Assembly: GCA_009773455.1 (NCBI GenBank)
Contig: WSXU01000011.1
Span: forward strand, 1-64,000
Source of the DNA: Bacteroidota bacterium
Lineage (GTDB): Bacteria; Bacteroidota; Bacteroidia; Bacteroidales; Lentimicrobiaceae
Reading direction: 5' to 3'
Length of the DNA: 64,000 nt
Part shown: one piece after another, positions 45,310 through 54,641 of the stretch
Numbering within the stretch: the stretch's first letter is position 1
Layout of the letters: every line of letters begins with the position of its first letter
Notes under the pieces: model-generated
Database searches by the model: none
Seen by the model: only the letters and a program-made list of their open reading frames with translations
What the model was told of the DNA's origin: nothing
Made by a program: the position numbers and the translations under genes

Positions 45310-45384
45310 ATTTTGAGAACCTGAGGATTGCTGGCAAGACCCTAAACTTTCAAAAGCGGAGTCAGAGTTTCAGCCTGACCCGTA

Positions 45385-47391
45385 TCAGAACAAACGATCG
45401 ATTAACCTATCATCGGCGAAGTTTGGCAGGGTAACTTTCAGCAACGGTTCGGCCTCCATGGCACGTTTTATGGCAAAAATGGCTTCTTCGTTCCTCGCCC
45501 ATGAACGCCTTGAAATGCCGTTGTTCACATCCCAGTGCAGCATAGAACGCAAACGACGGTCACTGTCTTCACTGCCATCGAGCAGCATGCCAAAGCCTCC
45601 GTTGATCACTTCTCCCCAACCAACACCACCACCATTGTGAATCGAAACCCAGGTTGCGCCGCGGAAGGAATCACCGATGACATTCTGTATGGCCATGTCA
45701 GCGGTAAAGCTGCTCCCGTCGTATATGTTTGAAGTTTCGCGGAAAGGAGAGTCGGTGCCTGAAACATCATGGTGGTCACGGCCAAGTACCACCGGAGCAC
45801 TTATCCGTCCAACAGCAATTGCTTTATTGAAAGCTGAAGCAATTCTTGTCCGGCCTTCGCAATCGGCATAAAGGATGCGTGCCTGTGAACCCACAACAAG
45901 GCGATTTTCCTTTGCGCCCTTTATCCAGCGGATATTGTCTTTCATTTGCTGACTGATCTCTGTGGGAGATGTGGCGGCAATTTCCTCAAGCACCTCCACG
46001 GCGATCTGGTCGGTGATATCAAGATCTTCGGGTTTACCGGAAGTACAAACCCAGCGGAAAGGTCCAAACCCATAATCGAAGCACATCGGCCCCATAATAT
46101 CCTGTACATAGGATGGATAGCGGAATTTGCCATCATCCTTGAAAATGTCAGCACCTGCCCTGCCCGACTCCAGCAGGAAAGCATTGCCATAATCGAAGAA
46201 ATACATGCCCTGTGAACACAGGGTGTTGATAGCCAGAACCTGCCTGCGCAGTGATTCCTGAACAAGTTTCTTAAACTCCTCCGGTTGACGCGCCATCATT
46301 TCATTTGAACTCTCATAGCTGAGACCAACCGGATAATAACCGCCGGCCCATGGATTGTGCAGCGAGGTCTGGTCAGAACCCATATCCACATGGATATTTC
46401 TCTCAGCCAGCCGCTCCCAGAGGTTTACAACATTTCCCAGATATGCAATGGAGCGGGCTTGTTTTTCGGATTGATATTTCAGGGCCAGGTCAATGGCTGT
46501 ATCCACATCGTCAGAAATTTCATCCACCCAGCCCTGGCTGTGGCGCTTGCGGGCGGCATGAGGATTGATTTCGGCGCAGATGGTCACCACCCCGGCAATA
46601 TTTCCTGCTTTTGGCTGGGCTCCACTCATGCCGCCAAGGCCGGAAGTCACAAACAATCTTCCCGCAATTCCCTGTCCTTTTTTATCGATCTTACGTCCCG
46701 CATTCAGCACAGTTATGGTTGTTCCGTGAACGATGCCCTGGGGACCAATGTACATATATGAACCGGCGGTCATCTGACCATACTGAGATACCCCAAGGGC
46801 ATTGAATTTTTCCCAGTCATCGGGTCCGGAATAATTCGGAATCACCATGCCATTGGTTACCACCACCCGCGGCGCATCTTTGTGTGAAGGGTATAGCCCC
46901 ATCGGATGACCCGAATACATCACGAGGGTCTGTTCTCCGGTCATCTCAGAAAGATACTTCATGGTAAGCAGGTATTGTGCCCAGTTCTGAAACACAGCAC
47001 CATTTCCGCCATAGGTGATCAGTTCATGGGGGTGCTGGGCAACCGCTGGATCAAGGTTGTTCTGAATCATCAGCATAATACCTGCTGCCTGGGCACACTT
47101 TGCCGGATAATCTCCGATCGGTCTGGCATACATCTTATAATCAGGACGAAACCTGTACATATAGATGCGGCCGTATCTCGTCAATTCACCGGCAAACTCC
47201 GGCGCCAGCACTTCATGATGCCTGGGATCGAAATACCTCAGTGCGTTGCGAAGGGCAAGCTTTTTCTCCTCCGGGTTGAGGATATCTTTTCTGACAGGTG
47301 CATGGCTGACCGATTGGTCGATTTGCTTTGGCAACGGAAGCACTTCAGGAATACCGGCAATAATTGCCTGCTGAAAATCAGTGTACTGCAT
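45385..47391 (-). CDS. hutU: Urocanate hydratase
   Basis: HutU converts urocanate to imidazolone propionate, the second step of histidine degradation, using bound NAD. The 668-residue product has the family strings YSGHPMGLYPSH, GQMTAGSYMYIGPQGIVHG, TSGLGGMSGAQ, QTSLHNPWAGGYYPVG and, in the active-site region, DYGFGPFRWVC. It is longer than the roughly 560-residue B. subtilis type and matches the longer group. No other hut genes are in the window, so the pathway is split. It is monocistronic, with its own promoter element. Confidence 0.95.
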   Translation of the reverse strand: MQYTDFQQAIIAGIPEVLPLPKQIDQSVSHAPVRKDILNPEEKKLALRNALRYFDPRHHEVLAPEFAGELTRYGRIYMYRFRPDYKMYARPIGDYPAKCAQAAGIMLMIQNNLDPAVAQHPHELITYGGNGAVFQNWAQYLLTMKYLSEMTGEQTLVMYSGHPMGLYPSHKDAPRVVVTNGMVIPNYSGPDDWEKFNALGVSQYGQMTAGSYMYIGPQGIVHGTTITVLNAGRKIDKKGQGIAGRLFVTSGLGGMSGAQPKAGNIAGVVTICAEINPHAARKRHSQGWVDEISDDVDTAIDLALKYQSEKQARSIAYLGNVVNLWERLAERNIHVDMGSDQTSLHNPWAGGYYPVGLSYESSNEMMARQPEEFKKLVQESLRRQVLAINTLCSQGMYFFDYGNAFLLESGRAGADIFKDDGKFRYPSYVQDIMGPMCFDYGFGPFRWVCTSGKPEDLDITDQIAVEVLEEIAATSPTEISQQMKDNIRWIKGAKENRLVVGSQARILYADCEGRTRIASAFNKAIAVGRISAPVVLGRDHHDVSGTDSPFRETSNIYDGSSFTADMAIQNVIGDSFRGATWVSIHNGGGVGWGEVINGGFGMLLDGSEDSDRRLRSMLHWDVNNGISRRSWARNEEAIFAIKRAMEAEPLLKVTLPNFADDRLIDRLF

Positions 47392-47428
47392 TTGTTGTTT
47401 CTTTACTGGAGGTTGGTAAATGGTGAAA

Positions 47429-47436
47429 CAAAGGTA
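47429..47436 (-). promoter_or_regulatory. Promoter -7 element for hutU
   Basis: The minus strand reads TACCTTTG, an exact match, about 38 bases before the hutU ATG. The -33 position is covered by a dispersed intergenic repeat (47450-47487) and lacks TTTG. Confidence 0.5.
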
Positions 47437-47603
47437 TGAAGGTTTTTTAATTGCGGATGGAGGATTGCGGATTTCGGATTTAAAATCAAATCTGATGAAA
47501 AGGGAATTTGCAGTAACAAACAGGATAAGTAATCAAAACAGGAAAAAAGCATCTGACATTGAGATATTGAAAATATATACTTTTACAGCTTAATCGAACC
47601 CGA

Positions 47604-49061
47604 ATGAACCATCTGCTGAAACAGGCCTTCGATCCTGATGAATTCCGTCGTGAAGGCCACCAACTTGTTGATTTACTGGCTTCATATCTGGAGGACTGCA
47701 GGGATAATAAGCCCATGCATGTTTTACCGCCTTCTGATCCAGATGCAATGGTCGGCTTCTGGACAAAGGATCTGAACAATCCCGGGTTTAACCTTCAGCA
47801 TTTCTACGATACCCTGATCCGGCAGGCCAACCACATTCACCATCCGCACTATATGGGACACCAGGTGGTTCCGCCGGCTCCTCTTGCTGCACTGACCGAA
47901 CTTACTGAAGCCCTGCTTAACAATGGTATGGCCATTTATGAGATGGGACCTTCCGCCACAGCCATTGAGAGGGTGGTATTGCGCTGGCTGGCCGCGAGAA
48001 TCGGAATGACAGGGCAGCCGGACGGCATTCTTACATCAGGCGGCTCAGTCGGCAATTTAACTGCCCTGCTGGCTGCCCGCCAGGTTAAGTGTGGCTACAA
48101 CATCTGGGATGAAGGAGTCCGTTCCGAGACACCACTGGCCATCATGGTTTCGGCTGAAGCGCACTACAGCATTGCCCGTGCTGCGAGGATCATGGGCATG
48201 GGTGAAAAAGGCCTGGTAAAGGTTCCTGTTAATTCAAGAATGCAACTTGATCCATTGTTACTTGATGAAATGCTTACCCGGGCTACCGGGCAAGGCCTCA
48301 AGGTGATTGCACTTGTTGGAAACGCCTGCAGTACCTCTACCGGCACTTTTGACCCTCTGGAGGAAATGGCTGACTTTGCCGATAAACATAGTCTGTGGTT
48401 TCATGTTGACGGTGCCCATGGCGGAGCTGCAGCAATGACTGAAAAATACCGTCACCTTACTTCAGGCATCGAACGGGCAGATTCCGTAGTCATCGATTTT
48501 CACAAAATGATGCTTACTCCGGCACTAACAACTGCCGTTTTATTCCGGAATGGCAGTCATTCCTTTGAAACATTTGCCCAAAAAGCGGCGTACCTGCTGG
48601 AGGGTAACGGGCAGAAGCCCTGGTTTGACGGAGCAGGCCGGACCCTGGAATGCACGAAAAAGATGATGGGCGTAAAGATCTATGCTATGATCAGGCTTTA
48701 TGGAGAACAGCTTTTTAAAGAATACATCACAACAACTTTTGACCTTGGTCATCGTCTGGCAGAGATGTTGCAACAAAAAAAGGGATTTGAGCTCGCAGTT
48801 CAGCCGGATGGAAACATTGTCTGCTTCCGCTACCGGCCGGTTCATTTCATGGGTAACATGAACCTATTAACTGCGACAGTCAGAAAAAAAATGCTTGAGG
48901 ATGCCCGGTATTATGTGGTTCAGACCAGTGTAAACGGACATATCTATCTCAGGGTTACCCTGATGAATCCATTTTCCACTGACGAACATCTGAATTCAAT
49001 GCTTCTCCTGGTTAAGACTCTTGCAGAATCTGTTGCAGACACAATTGACGATAAAAGATGA
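47604..49061 (+). CDS. Group II PLP-dependent amino acid decarboxylase
   Basis: The 485-residue enzyme is of the aromatic-amino-acid/diaminobutyrate decarboxylase fold (type I PLP). Lys301 in DFHKMM is the Schiff-base lysine, with FHVDGAHGG holding the PLP Asp and TSGGSVGNLTALLAAR the phosphate-binding loop. The substrate cannot be read from sequence; a basic or aromatic amino acid giving an amine is likely. It is followed by a lipoprotein and a second, divergent decarboxylase in the same orientation with gaps of 30 bases or less, so the three are probably co-transcribed. A TACTTTTA -7-like element lies at 47578-47585. Confidence 0.88.
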   Translation: MNHLLKQAFDPDEFRREGHQLVDLLASYLEDCRDNKPMHVLPPSDPDAMVGFWTKDLNNPGFNLQHFYDTLIRQANHIHHPHYMGHQVVPPAPLAALTELTEALLNNGMAIYEMGPSATAIERVVLRWLAARIGMTGQPDGILTSGGSVGNLTALLAARQVKCGYNIWDEGVRSETPLAIMVSAEAHYSIARAARIMGMGEKGLVKVPVNSRMQLDPLLLDEMLTRATGQGLKVIALVGNACSTSTGTFDPLEEMADFADKHSLWFHVDGAHGGAAAMTEKYRHLTSGIERADSVVIDFHKMMLTPALTTAVLFRNGSHSFETFAQKAAYLLEGNGQKPWFDGAGRTLECTKKMMGVKIYAMIRLYGEQLFKEYITTTFDLGHRLAEMLQQKKGFELAVQPDGNIVCFRYRPVHFMGNMNLLTATVRKKMLEDARYYVVQTSVNGHIYLRVTLMNPFSTDEHLNSMLLLVKTLAESVADTIDDKR

Positions 49062-49091
49062 TTAAATTTGCTCCGGTCCAAATTACATTTT

Positions 49092-49604
49092 ATGAAAAGT
49101 ATCAGTAGTATAATTATCCCGCTGGCCATTCTTGTCATAATAGTGGCAGGTTGTTCTATCCGAAACAATAAACAGGAGTCACAGGAGCCAAAAACAGAGA
49201 AAAAATCCGGTGTTTCATGGCTGCTTGCCGGTGATGTAAGTAAAGTATGGGCGATTGAATCATTTACAGTTGATGGCATAGACCAACTCAAAGGACTTGA
49301 GACATGCCAGCTGGATAATCTGGATGTTTACTGCAGAAACCTGGTTTATGAATCCATTGAAGGAAATACGCGTTGTAAAACCAATGATCCTGAAATCCGC
49401 CGCCATGGGAAATGGTCGTTAAATGCTGATTCAACGGCAATCGAGGTAAAACTGGGAACTGACTTGTTTTCGTTGCAAATCATAGAAATCTCAGAAAAAA
49501 AACTCCACTACCGTTCGAATGACAACAACCATGTTACTGAAGCCGTGCTGGTTGCCAGTGACTATAAGTTTGAGACCATCATTCAGGCTGATACAATTCA
49601 CTGA
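49092..49604 (+). CDS. Small lipoprotein between two decarboxylases
   Basis: The 170-residue protein has a lipoprotein signal with VAGC and Cys21. The mature part has alternating beta strands (WAIESFTVDGIDQL, RRHGKWSLNADSTAIEV, LFSLQIIEIS, KLHYRSND), as in lipocalin-like stress lipoproteins of Bacteroidota. No specific family is recognised. The ATG at 49092 is chosen because upstream codons break the signal peptide. It sits 30 bases after one decarboxylase and 3 bases before the other, so co-expression with amine metabolism is likely; any functional link is inferred. Confidence 0.72.
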   Translation: MKSISSIIIPLAILVIIVAGCSIRNNKQESQEPKTEKKSGVSWLLAGDVSKVWAIESFTVDGIDQLKGLETCQLDNLDVYCRNLVYESIEGNTRCKTNDPEIRRHGKWSLNADSTAIEVKLGTDLFSLQIIEISEKKLHYRSNDNNHVTEAVLVASDYKFETIIQADTIH

Positions 49605-49607
49605 TCC

Positions 49608-51050
49608 ATGAAAACCCCGGAAGAGTTCAGGGCTGAAGCGCACAAAATGGCCGACAGGATAGCCGACTATTTTCAGCAGATAGAGCAATATCCTGTTAAA
49701 TCCCTTGTAAAACCGGGGGAAATTGCAAGCCGCTTACCTGATTTCCCCCCTGATCATCCGGAACAGATGGATGATATTATGGAGGATTTCGAAGAGATCA
49801 TCATGCCCGGCATTACTCACTGGCAGCATCCAGGTTTCTTTGCATTTTTCCCTGCCAATTCAAGTTATCCCAGCGTGCTGGCAGAAATGCTTACAGCAGC
49901 CCTTGGACAGCAGGGGATGATATGGGAGACTTCGCCTGCTGCGGCAGAACTTGAACAAAGGGTAATGGAATGGTTAAAAACCATGTGCGGACTTCCGGCG
50001 GATTGGACGGGTGTTATTCAGGATACAGCCTCCGCCTCAACACTCACTGCGTTGCTGACTGCCAGGGAAAAGGCCACAGGATTCAGTGTAAATCATGATG
50101 GATTTGACAAGGAAAAGAAACTCAGAATCTATTGTTCAACAGAAACGCATTCTTCGATTGAAAAGGCAGCCAGAATTGCCGGGTTTGGCCGGAAAAACCT
50201 GGTAAAAATAGCTGTGGATGATAATTTTGCCATGAATCCTTCCGCGCTGCGTGATGCCATTACAAAGGACCTGAACGATGGCTGCAGACCATGCTGTGTC
50301 GTGGCTACCATCGGGACTACCAGTTCAACCGCTGTGGATCCGATCGCTGAAATCGGAAAAATCTGCCGTGAACATGATATCTGGCTCCATGTGGATGCAG
50401 CTTTTGCCGGAACCGCCCTGGTTCTGAACGAAATGCGCCACTTTGCCGATGGTCTGGAACTGGCTGACAGTTATGTCTTCAATCCCCACAAGTGGATGTT
50501 CACCAACTTCGACTGTTCGGCCTATTTTGTTAAGGACCCTGATCTGCTGATCCGTACTTTTGAAATTCTACCCGAATACCTGAAAACCCGTACCCGGGGG
50601 CAGGTTAATGACTACAGGGACTGGGGTGTGGCGCTTGGAAGACGGTTCAGGGCATTGAAACTTTGGTTTGTCATCAGGAATTTTGGTGTTGAAGGTATCC
50701 GGGATAAAGTCAGAAAACATCTTGATCTGGCTCAGTGGCTTGCAGGTGAAATCAATCAATCGCCGGAATTTGAGCTGCTTGCACCTGTTCCGTTCAGCCT
50801 GGTATGTTTCAGGTTCAGACCACTGCAAATCAGCGATGAATCCGCAATCGACAACCTCAACGAAAAACTTTTGCAGCTGTTAAACGCAAGCGGCCGGTTG
50901 TATATTACCCATACCAGACTGCATGGAAAATACACCCTGAGGATGGTGACTGCACAGACGAATGTGGAACGTATTCATGTTGAAAAGGCCTGGACACTGA
51001 TCAGGGCAACTGCCGGGGAATTGATAAAATCCGGGAACACCGGAGAATAA
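49608..51050 (+). CDS. Aromatic-L-amino-acid decarboxylase-like enzyme
   Basis: The 480-residue enzyme belongs to the DOPA/tryptophan/tyrosine decarboxylase branch. It shows THWQHPGFFAFFPANSSYPS near residue 70, the PLP Asp in WLHVDAAFAG, Lys295 in NPHKWMFTNFDC, and YRDWGVALGRRFRALKLWFV, all typical of animal and bacterial AADC. It decarboxylates an aromatic amino acid to an arylamine. Sequence identity to the neighbouring decarboxylase looks low, so they are distant paralogues, not a recent duplication. It is 3 bases after the lipoprotein. Confidence 0.9.
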   Translation: MKTPEEFRAEAHKMADRIADYFQQIEQYPVKSLVKPGEIASRLPDFPPDHPEQMDDIMEDFEEIIMPGITHWQHPGFFAFFPANSSYPSVLAEMLTAALGQQGMIWETSPAAAELEQRVMEWLKTMCGLPADWTGVIQDTASASTLTALLTAREKATGFSVNHDGFDKEKKLRIYCSTETHSSIEKAARIAGFGRKNLVKIAVDDNFAMNPSALRDAITKDLNDGCRPCCVVATIGTTSSTAVDPIAEIGKICREHDIWLHVDAAFAGTALVLNEMRHFADGLELADSYVFNPHKWMFTNFDCSAYFVKDPDLLIRTFEILPEYLKTRTRGQVNDYRDWGVALGRRFRALKLWFVIRNFGVEGIRDKVRKHLDLAQWLAGEINQSPEFELLAPVPFSLVCFRFRPLQISDESAIDNLNEKLLQLLNASGRLYITHTRLHGKYTLRMVTAQTNVERIHVEKAWTLIRATAGELIKSGNTGE

Positions 51051-51061
51051 AAAAGGTGGAT

Positions 51062-51664
51062 ATGAAAGAACAATGGGATGAACGCTATGCCTCACCGGAA
51101 TATATCTATGGTACTGAGCCAAACAACTGGCTGGCCGGAAAACTCTCGCAGCTAAGCCCGGGGTCGATTTTATTACCGGCAGAAGGTGAAGGGCGGAATG
51201 CGGTTTATGCTGCAGGTTTGGGCTGGGATGTATGGGCATTCGATCAGAGCGAAGAAGGCCGGAGGAAAGCCTTGAACCTGGCTTCTGCCCGAAAAACTAC
51301 CATCAGGTATGACCTACTGGATCTCACCGGTTTTGATCCCGGTGGGATAAAATTTGATGTCGTTGCGTTTATTTTCGTTCATATGCCAGTTGAAATAAGG
51401 GAGAATGTACACCGCCGGCTCACAGGATTTTTGAAACCGGGTGGTTATCTTATCCTGGAAGCGTTTACCAGCCGGCAGCTGGCCAACACTTCCGGTGGAC
51501 CCAAAACAGCATTGCTGTTGTATGAGAAAAATCAGATTATGGAGGATTTCCCGGACCTCGATTTTCTTGAATTTGCAGAAACAACGACAATCCTGGATGA
51601 AGGACCGCTGCATCAGGGGGAAGCCAGTGTTATCAGGCTTTTCGCCCGCAAACCCATGAAGTAA
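51062..51664 (+). CDS. Class I SAM-dependent methyltransferase
   Basis: The 200-residue protein has a DERYASPEYIYGTEPNNWL N-terminus, the SAM-binding motif I region LLPAEGEGRNAVYAA, and motif II-like FDVVAFIFVHMP with LKPGGYLILEAF after it. This matches TehB-like or thiopurine-type small methyltransferases. The substrate is unknown. It starts 11 bases after the decarboxylase stop. An amine product as substrate would fit the operon but is speculative. The ATG at 51062 has GGTGG just before it and is preferred over the GTG at 51056. Confidence 0.85.
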   Translation: MKEQWDERYASPEYIYGTEPNNWLAGKLSQLSPGSILLPAEGEGRNAVYAAGLGWDVWAFDQSEEGRRKALNLASARKTTIRYDLLDLTGFDPGGIKFDVVAFIFVHMPVEIRENVHRRLTGFLKPGGYLILEAFTSRQLANTSGGPKTALLLYEKNQIMEDFPDLDFLEFAETTTILDEGPLHQGEASVIRLFARKPMK

Positions 51665-51676
51665 TCCATTACAGCC

Positions 51677-52921
51677 ATGAAACATCTTCAGATAATATTG
51701 CTGACTTTTCTCCTGCTCTTTTCATCAACAGGATCAGAAATCTATGCCCGGGATGGTGGCAAAGAGGCCCGGTTGCAGCGGAAAGCCGCACGGATTCATG
51801 CAAGTGCATTAACCATCGACTCACACAATGATACACCCATGTGGTTTACCGACACATCCTTCAACTTCGGGGTCAACCACAAAGGAACACAGCACAGCAA
51901 CAGGGTCGACATTCCGAGAATGGAGGAAGGAGGGCTGGATGCAGCCTTCTTTGCTGTTTTTGTAGGTCAGGGTGACCGGACTCCGGCCGGAAACGGGAAA
52001 GCATTGAACAATGCCCTGAATACATTTGATGCTATTCATCAGAGTGTTATGCGTAACAGCATGAAATCCGCCATTGCGACCCGCTCTTCTGATGCCCGGG
52101 AACTTGAGAAAGAAGGGAAAAGAGCAGTCTTCATCGGACTTGAAAACGGTTACCCATTAGGAAGTGACCTTAGTAATGTGGAAAGGTTTTATTCACTTGG
52201 GGCCAGATATATCACTCTTTGTCATACACGGAATAACGACATCTGCGATGCTTCAACCGACAGCACAGAGCATAATGGAATCACCGCTTTCGGGAAGCAG
52301 GTAGTGCAGGAGATGAACCGGCTGGGTATGATGATTGATGTTTCCCATATCTCCGATAAATCGTTTTTTGATGCACTGGAACTGAGCAGGACACCGGTCA
52401 TTGCATCACATTCCTGTTCAAGGGCTTTGTGCGATAACCCCAGGAATCTTTCCGATGATATGCTGAAAGCCCTGGCTCTCAAAGGTGGAGTGATACAAAT
52501 GTGTATTCTGAGCAGTTACGTGAAAACGCCCCCACCCAATCCACAGCGTGATTCCGCCCAGCAGGCCCTGCGTAAGAAATACAACGGATTCAGGGACCTT
52601 TCAGAGGATGAAATGACCAGGGCCAGGCACGAATGGTACGAAACCGATGAAAAGTATCCGCAGGTTCTGGCAACCGTGAGCGATGTAGTTGATCATATTG
52701 ATCATATTGTGAAGGTTGCCGGTATCCGTCATGTCGGGATTGGAACTGACTTTGACGGCGGTGGCGCTGTATCAGGATGCGAAAACGTGTCGGAAATGGG
52801 CAATATTACCCTGGAACTGGTGCGCCGGGGATACAGCCGGAGAGAGATAAAACTCATATGGGGAGGGAATCTGCTGAGGGTTATGAGGGCAGTTGAACAA
52901 TATTCCGTAATACATTCCTGA
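51677..52921 (+). CDS. Exported M19 membrane-type dipeptidase
   Basis: The 414-residue zinc dipeptidase (renal dipeptidase family) has a signal peptide (about 1-24). The zinc-binding HxD is in IDSHNDTP, then GLENGY with the bridging Glu, DVSHIS, ASHSCSRALC, and GTDFDGGG. Such enzymes hydrolyse dipeptides, including D-amino-acid or beta-lactam-like substrates, in the periplasm. It lies 12 bases after the methyltransferase and may share its transcript. Confidence 0.93.
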   Translation: MKHLQIILLTFLLLFSSTGSEIYARDGGKEARLQRKAARIHASALTIDSHNDTPMWFTDTSFNFGVNHKGTQHSNRVDIPRMEEGGLDAAFFAVFVGQGDRTPAGNGKALNNALNTFDAIHQSVMRNSMKSAIATRSSDARELEKEGKRAVFIGLENGYPLGSDLSNVERFYSLGARYITLCHTRNNDICDASTDSTEHNGITAFGKQVVQEMNRLGMMIDVSHISDKSFFDALELSRTPVIASHSCSRALCDNPRNLSDDMLKALALKGGVIQMCILSSYVKTPPPNPQRDSAQQALRKKYNGFRDLSEDEMTRARHEWYETDEKYPQVLATVSDVVDHIDHIVKVAGIRHVGIGTDFDGGGAVSGCENVSEMGNITLELVRRGYSRREIKLIWGGNLLRVMRAVEQYSVIHS

Positions 52922-52964
52922 AACAAATCATTCAATAACACGTAATGTATTTACCAACATTAAC

Positions 52965-53651
52965 ATGACCGAGATTTTCGCAGTTTCACTGCTTGAAGAA
53001 TCAGCTTTTGAAAACTTGAGACCGGCCCTGATGACCCGGGTGCCGGAGGTTACGCGCATGAAAATCGGTTCATTTCTGCGCAGCAACGATGCCCAGCGTA
53101 GTCTGCTTGGTGAATTACTAGCCAGAAATCTGCTTACAAAAAAATGCGGGAATGATCTTCCTGACACACCATTTTCAACCGGTGAAAAAGGCAAGCCGGG
53201 GCCCGACGGATATCAAGGCGTCCACTTCAATATTTCACATTCCGGAAACTGGGTGGTGGTAGCATTGTCAGCAGATGCTGTTGGCGTTGATGTAGAAAAG
53301 ATGCGCAAGGTGCCTGAAGGGGTTGCCCACCGTTTCTTTTCAGAAAAGGAGAATAATCTGCTTAACGATGCAGCCGGAGAAGCTGAAAAGGCAGAAATTT
53401 TTTTCACACTGTGGACGCTGAAGGAGAGCTTTCTGAAAGCAATCGGCACAGGACTGACCAAGAGCCTGAGTTCGTTTACGGTTGTAAAAACCGGAAAAGA
53501 GGAATTCATCCTTGCCGATGATCCCGAAGCAGAAGGGTATTTTTTAAAGACTTTTTATCTGTGTGAGGGCTACAAACTGGCAGCCTGTGCGACTGCAGAC
53601 AGATTCACTGACCATGTTACCATACTGACTGTGGCGGATCTGGCCGGATAA
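52965..53651 (+). CDS. 4'-phosphopantetheinyl transferase (Sfp-like)
   Basis: The 228-residue enzyme transfers phosphopantetheine from CoA to acyl or peptidyl carrier proteins. Motifs are FNISHSGNWVVVA, GVDVEKM (Mg-binding Asp and Glu) and WTLKESFLKAIGTGL (Mg-binding Glu and CoA-binding Lys). It is of the Sfp/Gsp type rather than the short AcpS type. No carrier-protein genes are nearby. It stands in the plus-strand run between the dipeptidase and the patatin-like gene. Confidence 0.92.
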   Translation: MTEIFAVSLLEESAFENLRPALMTRVPEVTRMKIGSFLRSNDAQRSLLGELLARNLLTKKCGNDLPDTPFSTGEKGKPGPDGYQGVHFNISHSGNWVVVALSADAVGVDVEKMRKVPEGVAHRFFSEKENNLLNDAAGEAEKAEIFFTLWTLKESFLKAIGTGLTKSLSSFTVVKTGKEEFILADDPEAEGYFLKTFYLCEGYKLAACATADRFTDHVTILTVADLAG

Positions 53652-53688
53652 TTTCTACCTTTTTCACCCTTGAAACAGCCCGAAAATC

Positions 53689-54606
53689 ATGAACCCAAAA
53701 AACGTTGCACTTGTACTCTCCAGTGGTGGAGCCAGAGGACTGGCCCATATCGGGGCAATTGAAGCATTGGAGGAATGTGGTTACACCATCACCTCTATTG
53801 CGGGCACCTCGATGGGATCGCTTGTGGGGGGGATATATGCGAATGGCAGCCTTCCCGGGTTTCGTGATTTTATTACGGGCCTCAGTAAAGTGGGTGTACT
53901 AAGACTAATGGACCTTGCTGTAAGTAAAAGGGGCATCATTAAGGGTGAGAGGGTATTCAGTGAAATAAAAAAATTCATTGGTGATGGCAATATTGAAGAC
54001 CTTGCCATCCCTTTTACAGCAGTTGCCACTGACCTTTTCAATCACAGGGAAGTGATTTTCAGGCATGGAAACCTGTTGAATGCACTCCGGGCCTCTGCAG
54101 CGATACCGACCGTACTGCTACCGCAGCAACAGGAGCAGTCGTTCCTGGTTGACGGAGCCATCGTAAATCCCCTTCCCATCAATCGTGTTGAAAGAAAACC
54201 AGGCGACATCCTCATCGCCATCAATGTTAATGCACCCAGGAAGAACGCCATTAAGCAGTCAGTCTCCCCTGAAAAGAAATCCTATAATAGTATCCGGGAT
54301 TTTGTGAACAATAAATGGAACGGAATGCTTGCCGCACATCAGACCGATGAAAAACAAAAGCATGGTTTCTTTGACATTGTTAGCGGATCGTTCGAGATGA
54401 TGCAGTATAAACTTACGGAATCTGTGCTCAGGCAGCAGGAGGTGGATATGTTGGTGAACCTGCCGGTCAACCTGGCTGATATGTTTGAGTTCTACAGGGC
54501 TGAGGAACTGATAAAAACCGGCTATGATGCCACAAAAAAGCAATTGGCTGAAATGGATTCAAAAAACATTCAGCAACATGGGATCATTGAAGAATGGTTC
54601 ATCTGA
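53689..54606 (+). CDS. Patatin-like phospholipase
   Basis: The 305-residue serine lipase has the oxyanion motif SSGGARGLAHIGA (11-23), the nucleophile Ser41 in GTSMG, and the catalytic Asp155 in VDGAIVNPLP. It has no signal peptide, so it acts in the cytoplasm or at the inner membrane. Length is typical of the short RssA-like group. The C-terminal 100 residues are helical with no known domain. It converges on the hybrid kinase operon. Confidence 0.92.
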   Translation: MNPKNVALVLSSGGARGLAHIGAIEALEECGYTITSIAGTSMGSLVGGIYANGSLPGFRDFITGLSKVGVLRLMDLAVSKRGIIKGERVFSEIKKFIGDGNIEDLAIPFTAVATDLFNHREVIFRHGNLLNALRASAAIPTVLLPQQQEQSFLVDGAIVNPLPINRVERKPGDILIAINVNAPRKNAIKQSVSPEKKSYNSIRDFVNNKWNGMLAAHQTDEKQKHGFFDIVSGSFEMMQYKLTESVLRQQEVDMLVNLPVNLADMFEFYRAEELIKTGYDATKKQLAEMDSKNIQQHGIIEEWFI

Positions 54607-54609
54607 GAA

Positions 54610-54633
54610 ACCGTTAATCAGACCATTAACGGT
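54610..54633. terminator. Hairpin between convergent genes
   Basis: ACCGTTAAT and ATTAACGGT form a perfect 9-bp stem with a 6-base loop between the patatin-like stop and the kinase stop. It lacks a good T run, so it may be a weak terminator or an RNA end-stabiliser. Confidence 0.5.
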
Positions 54634-54641
54634 CAGGTACT

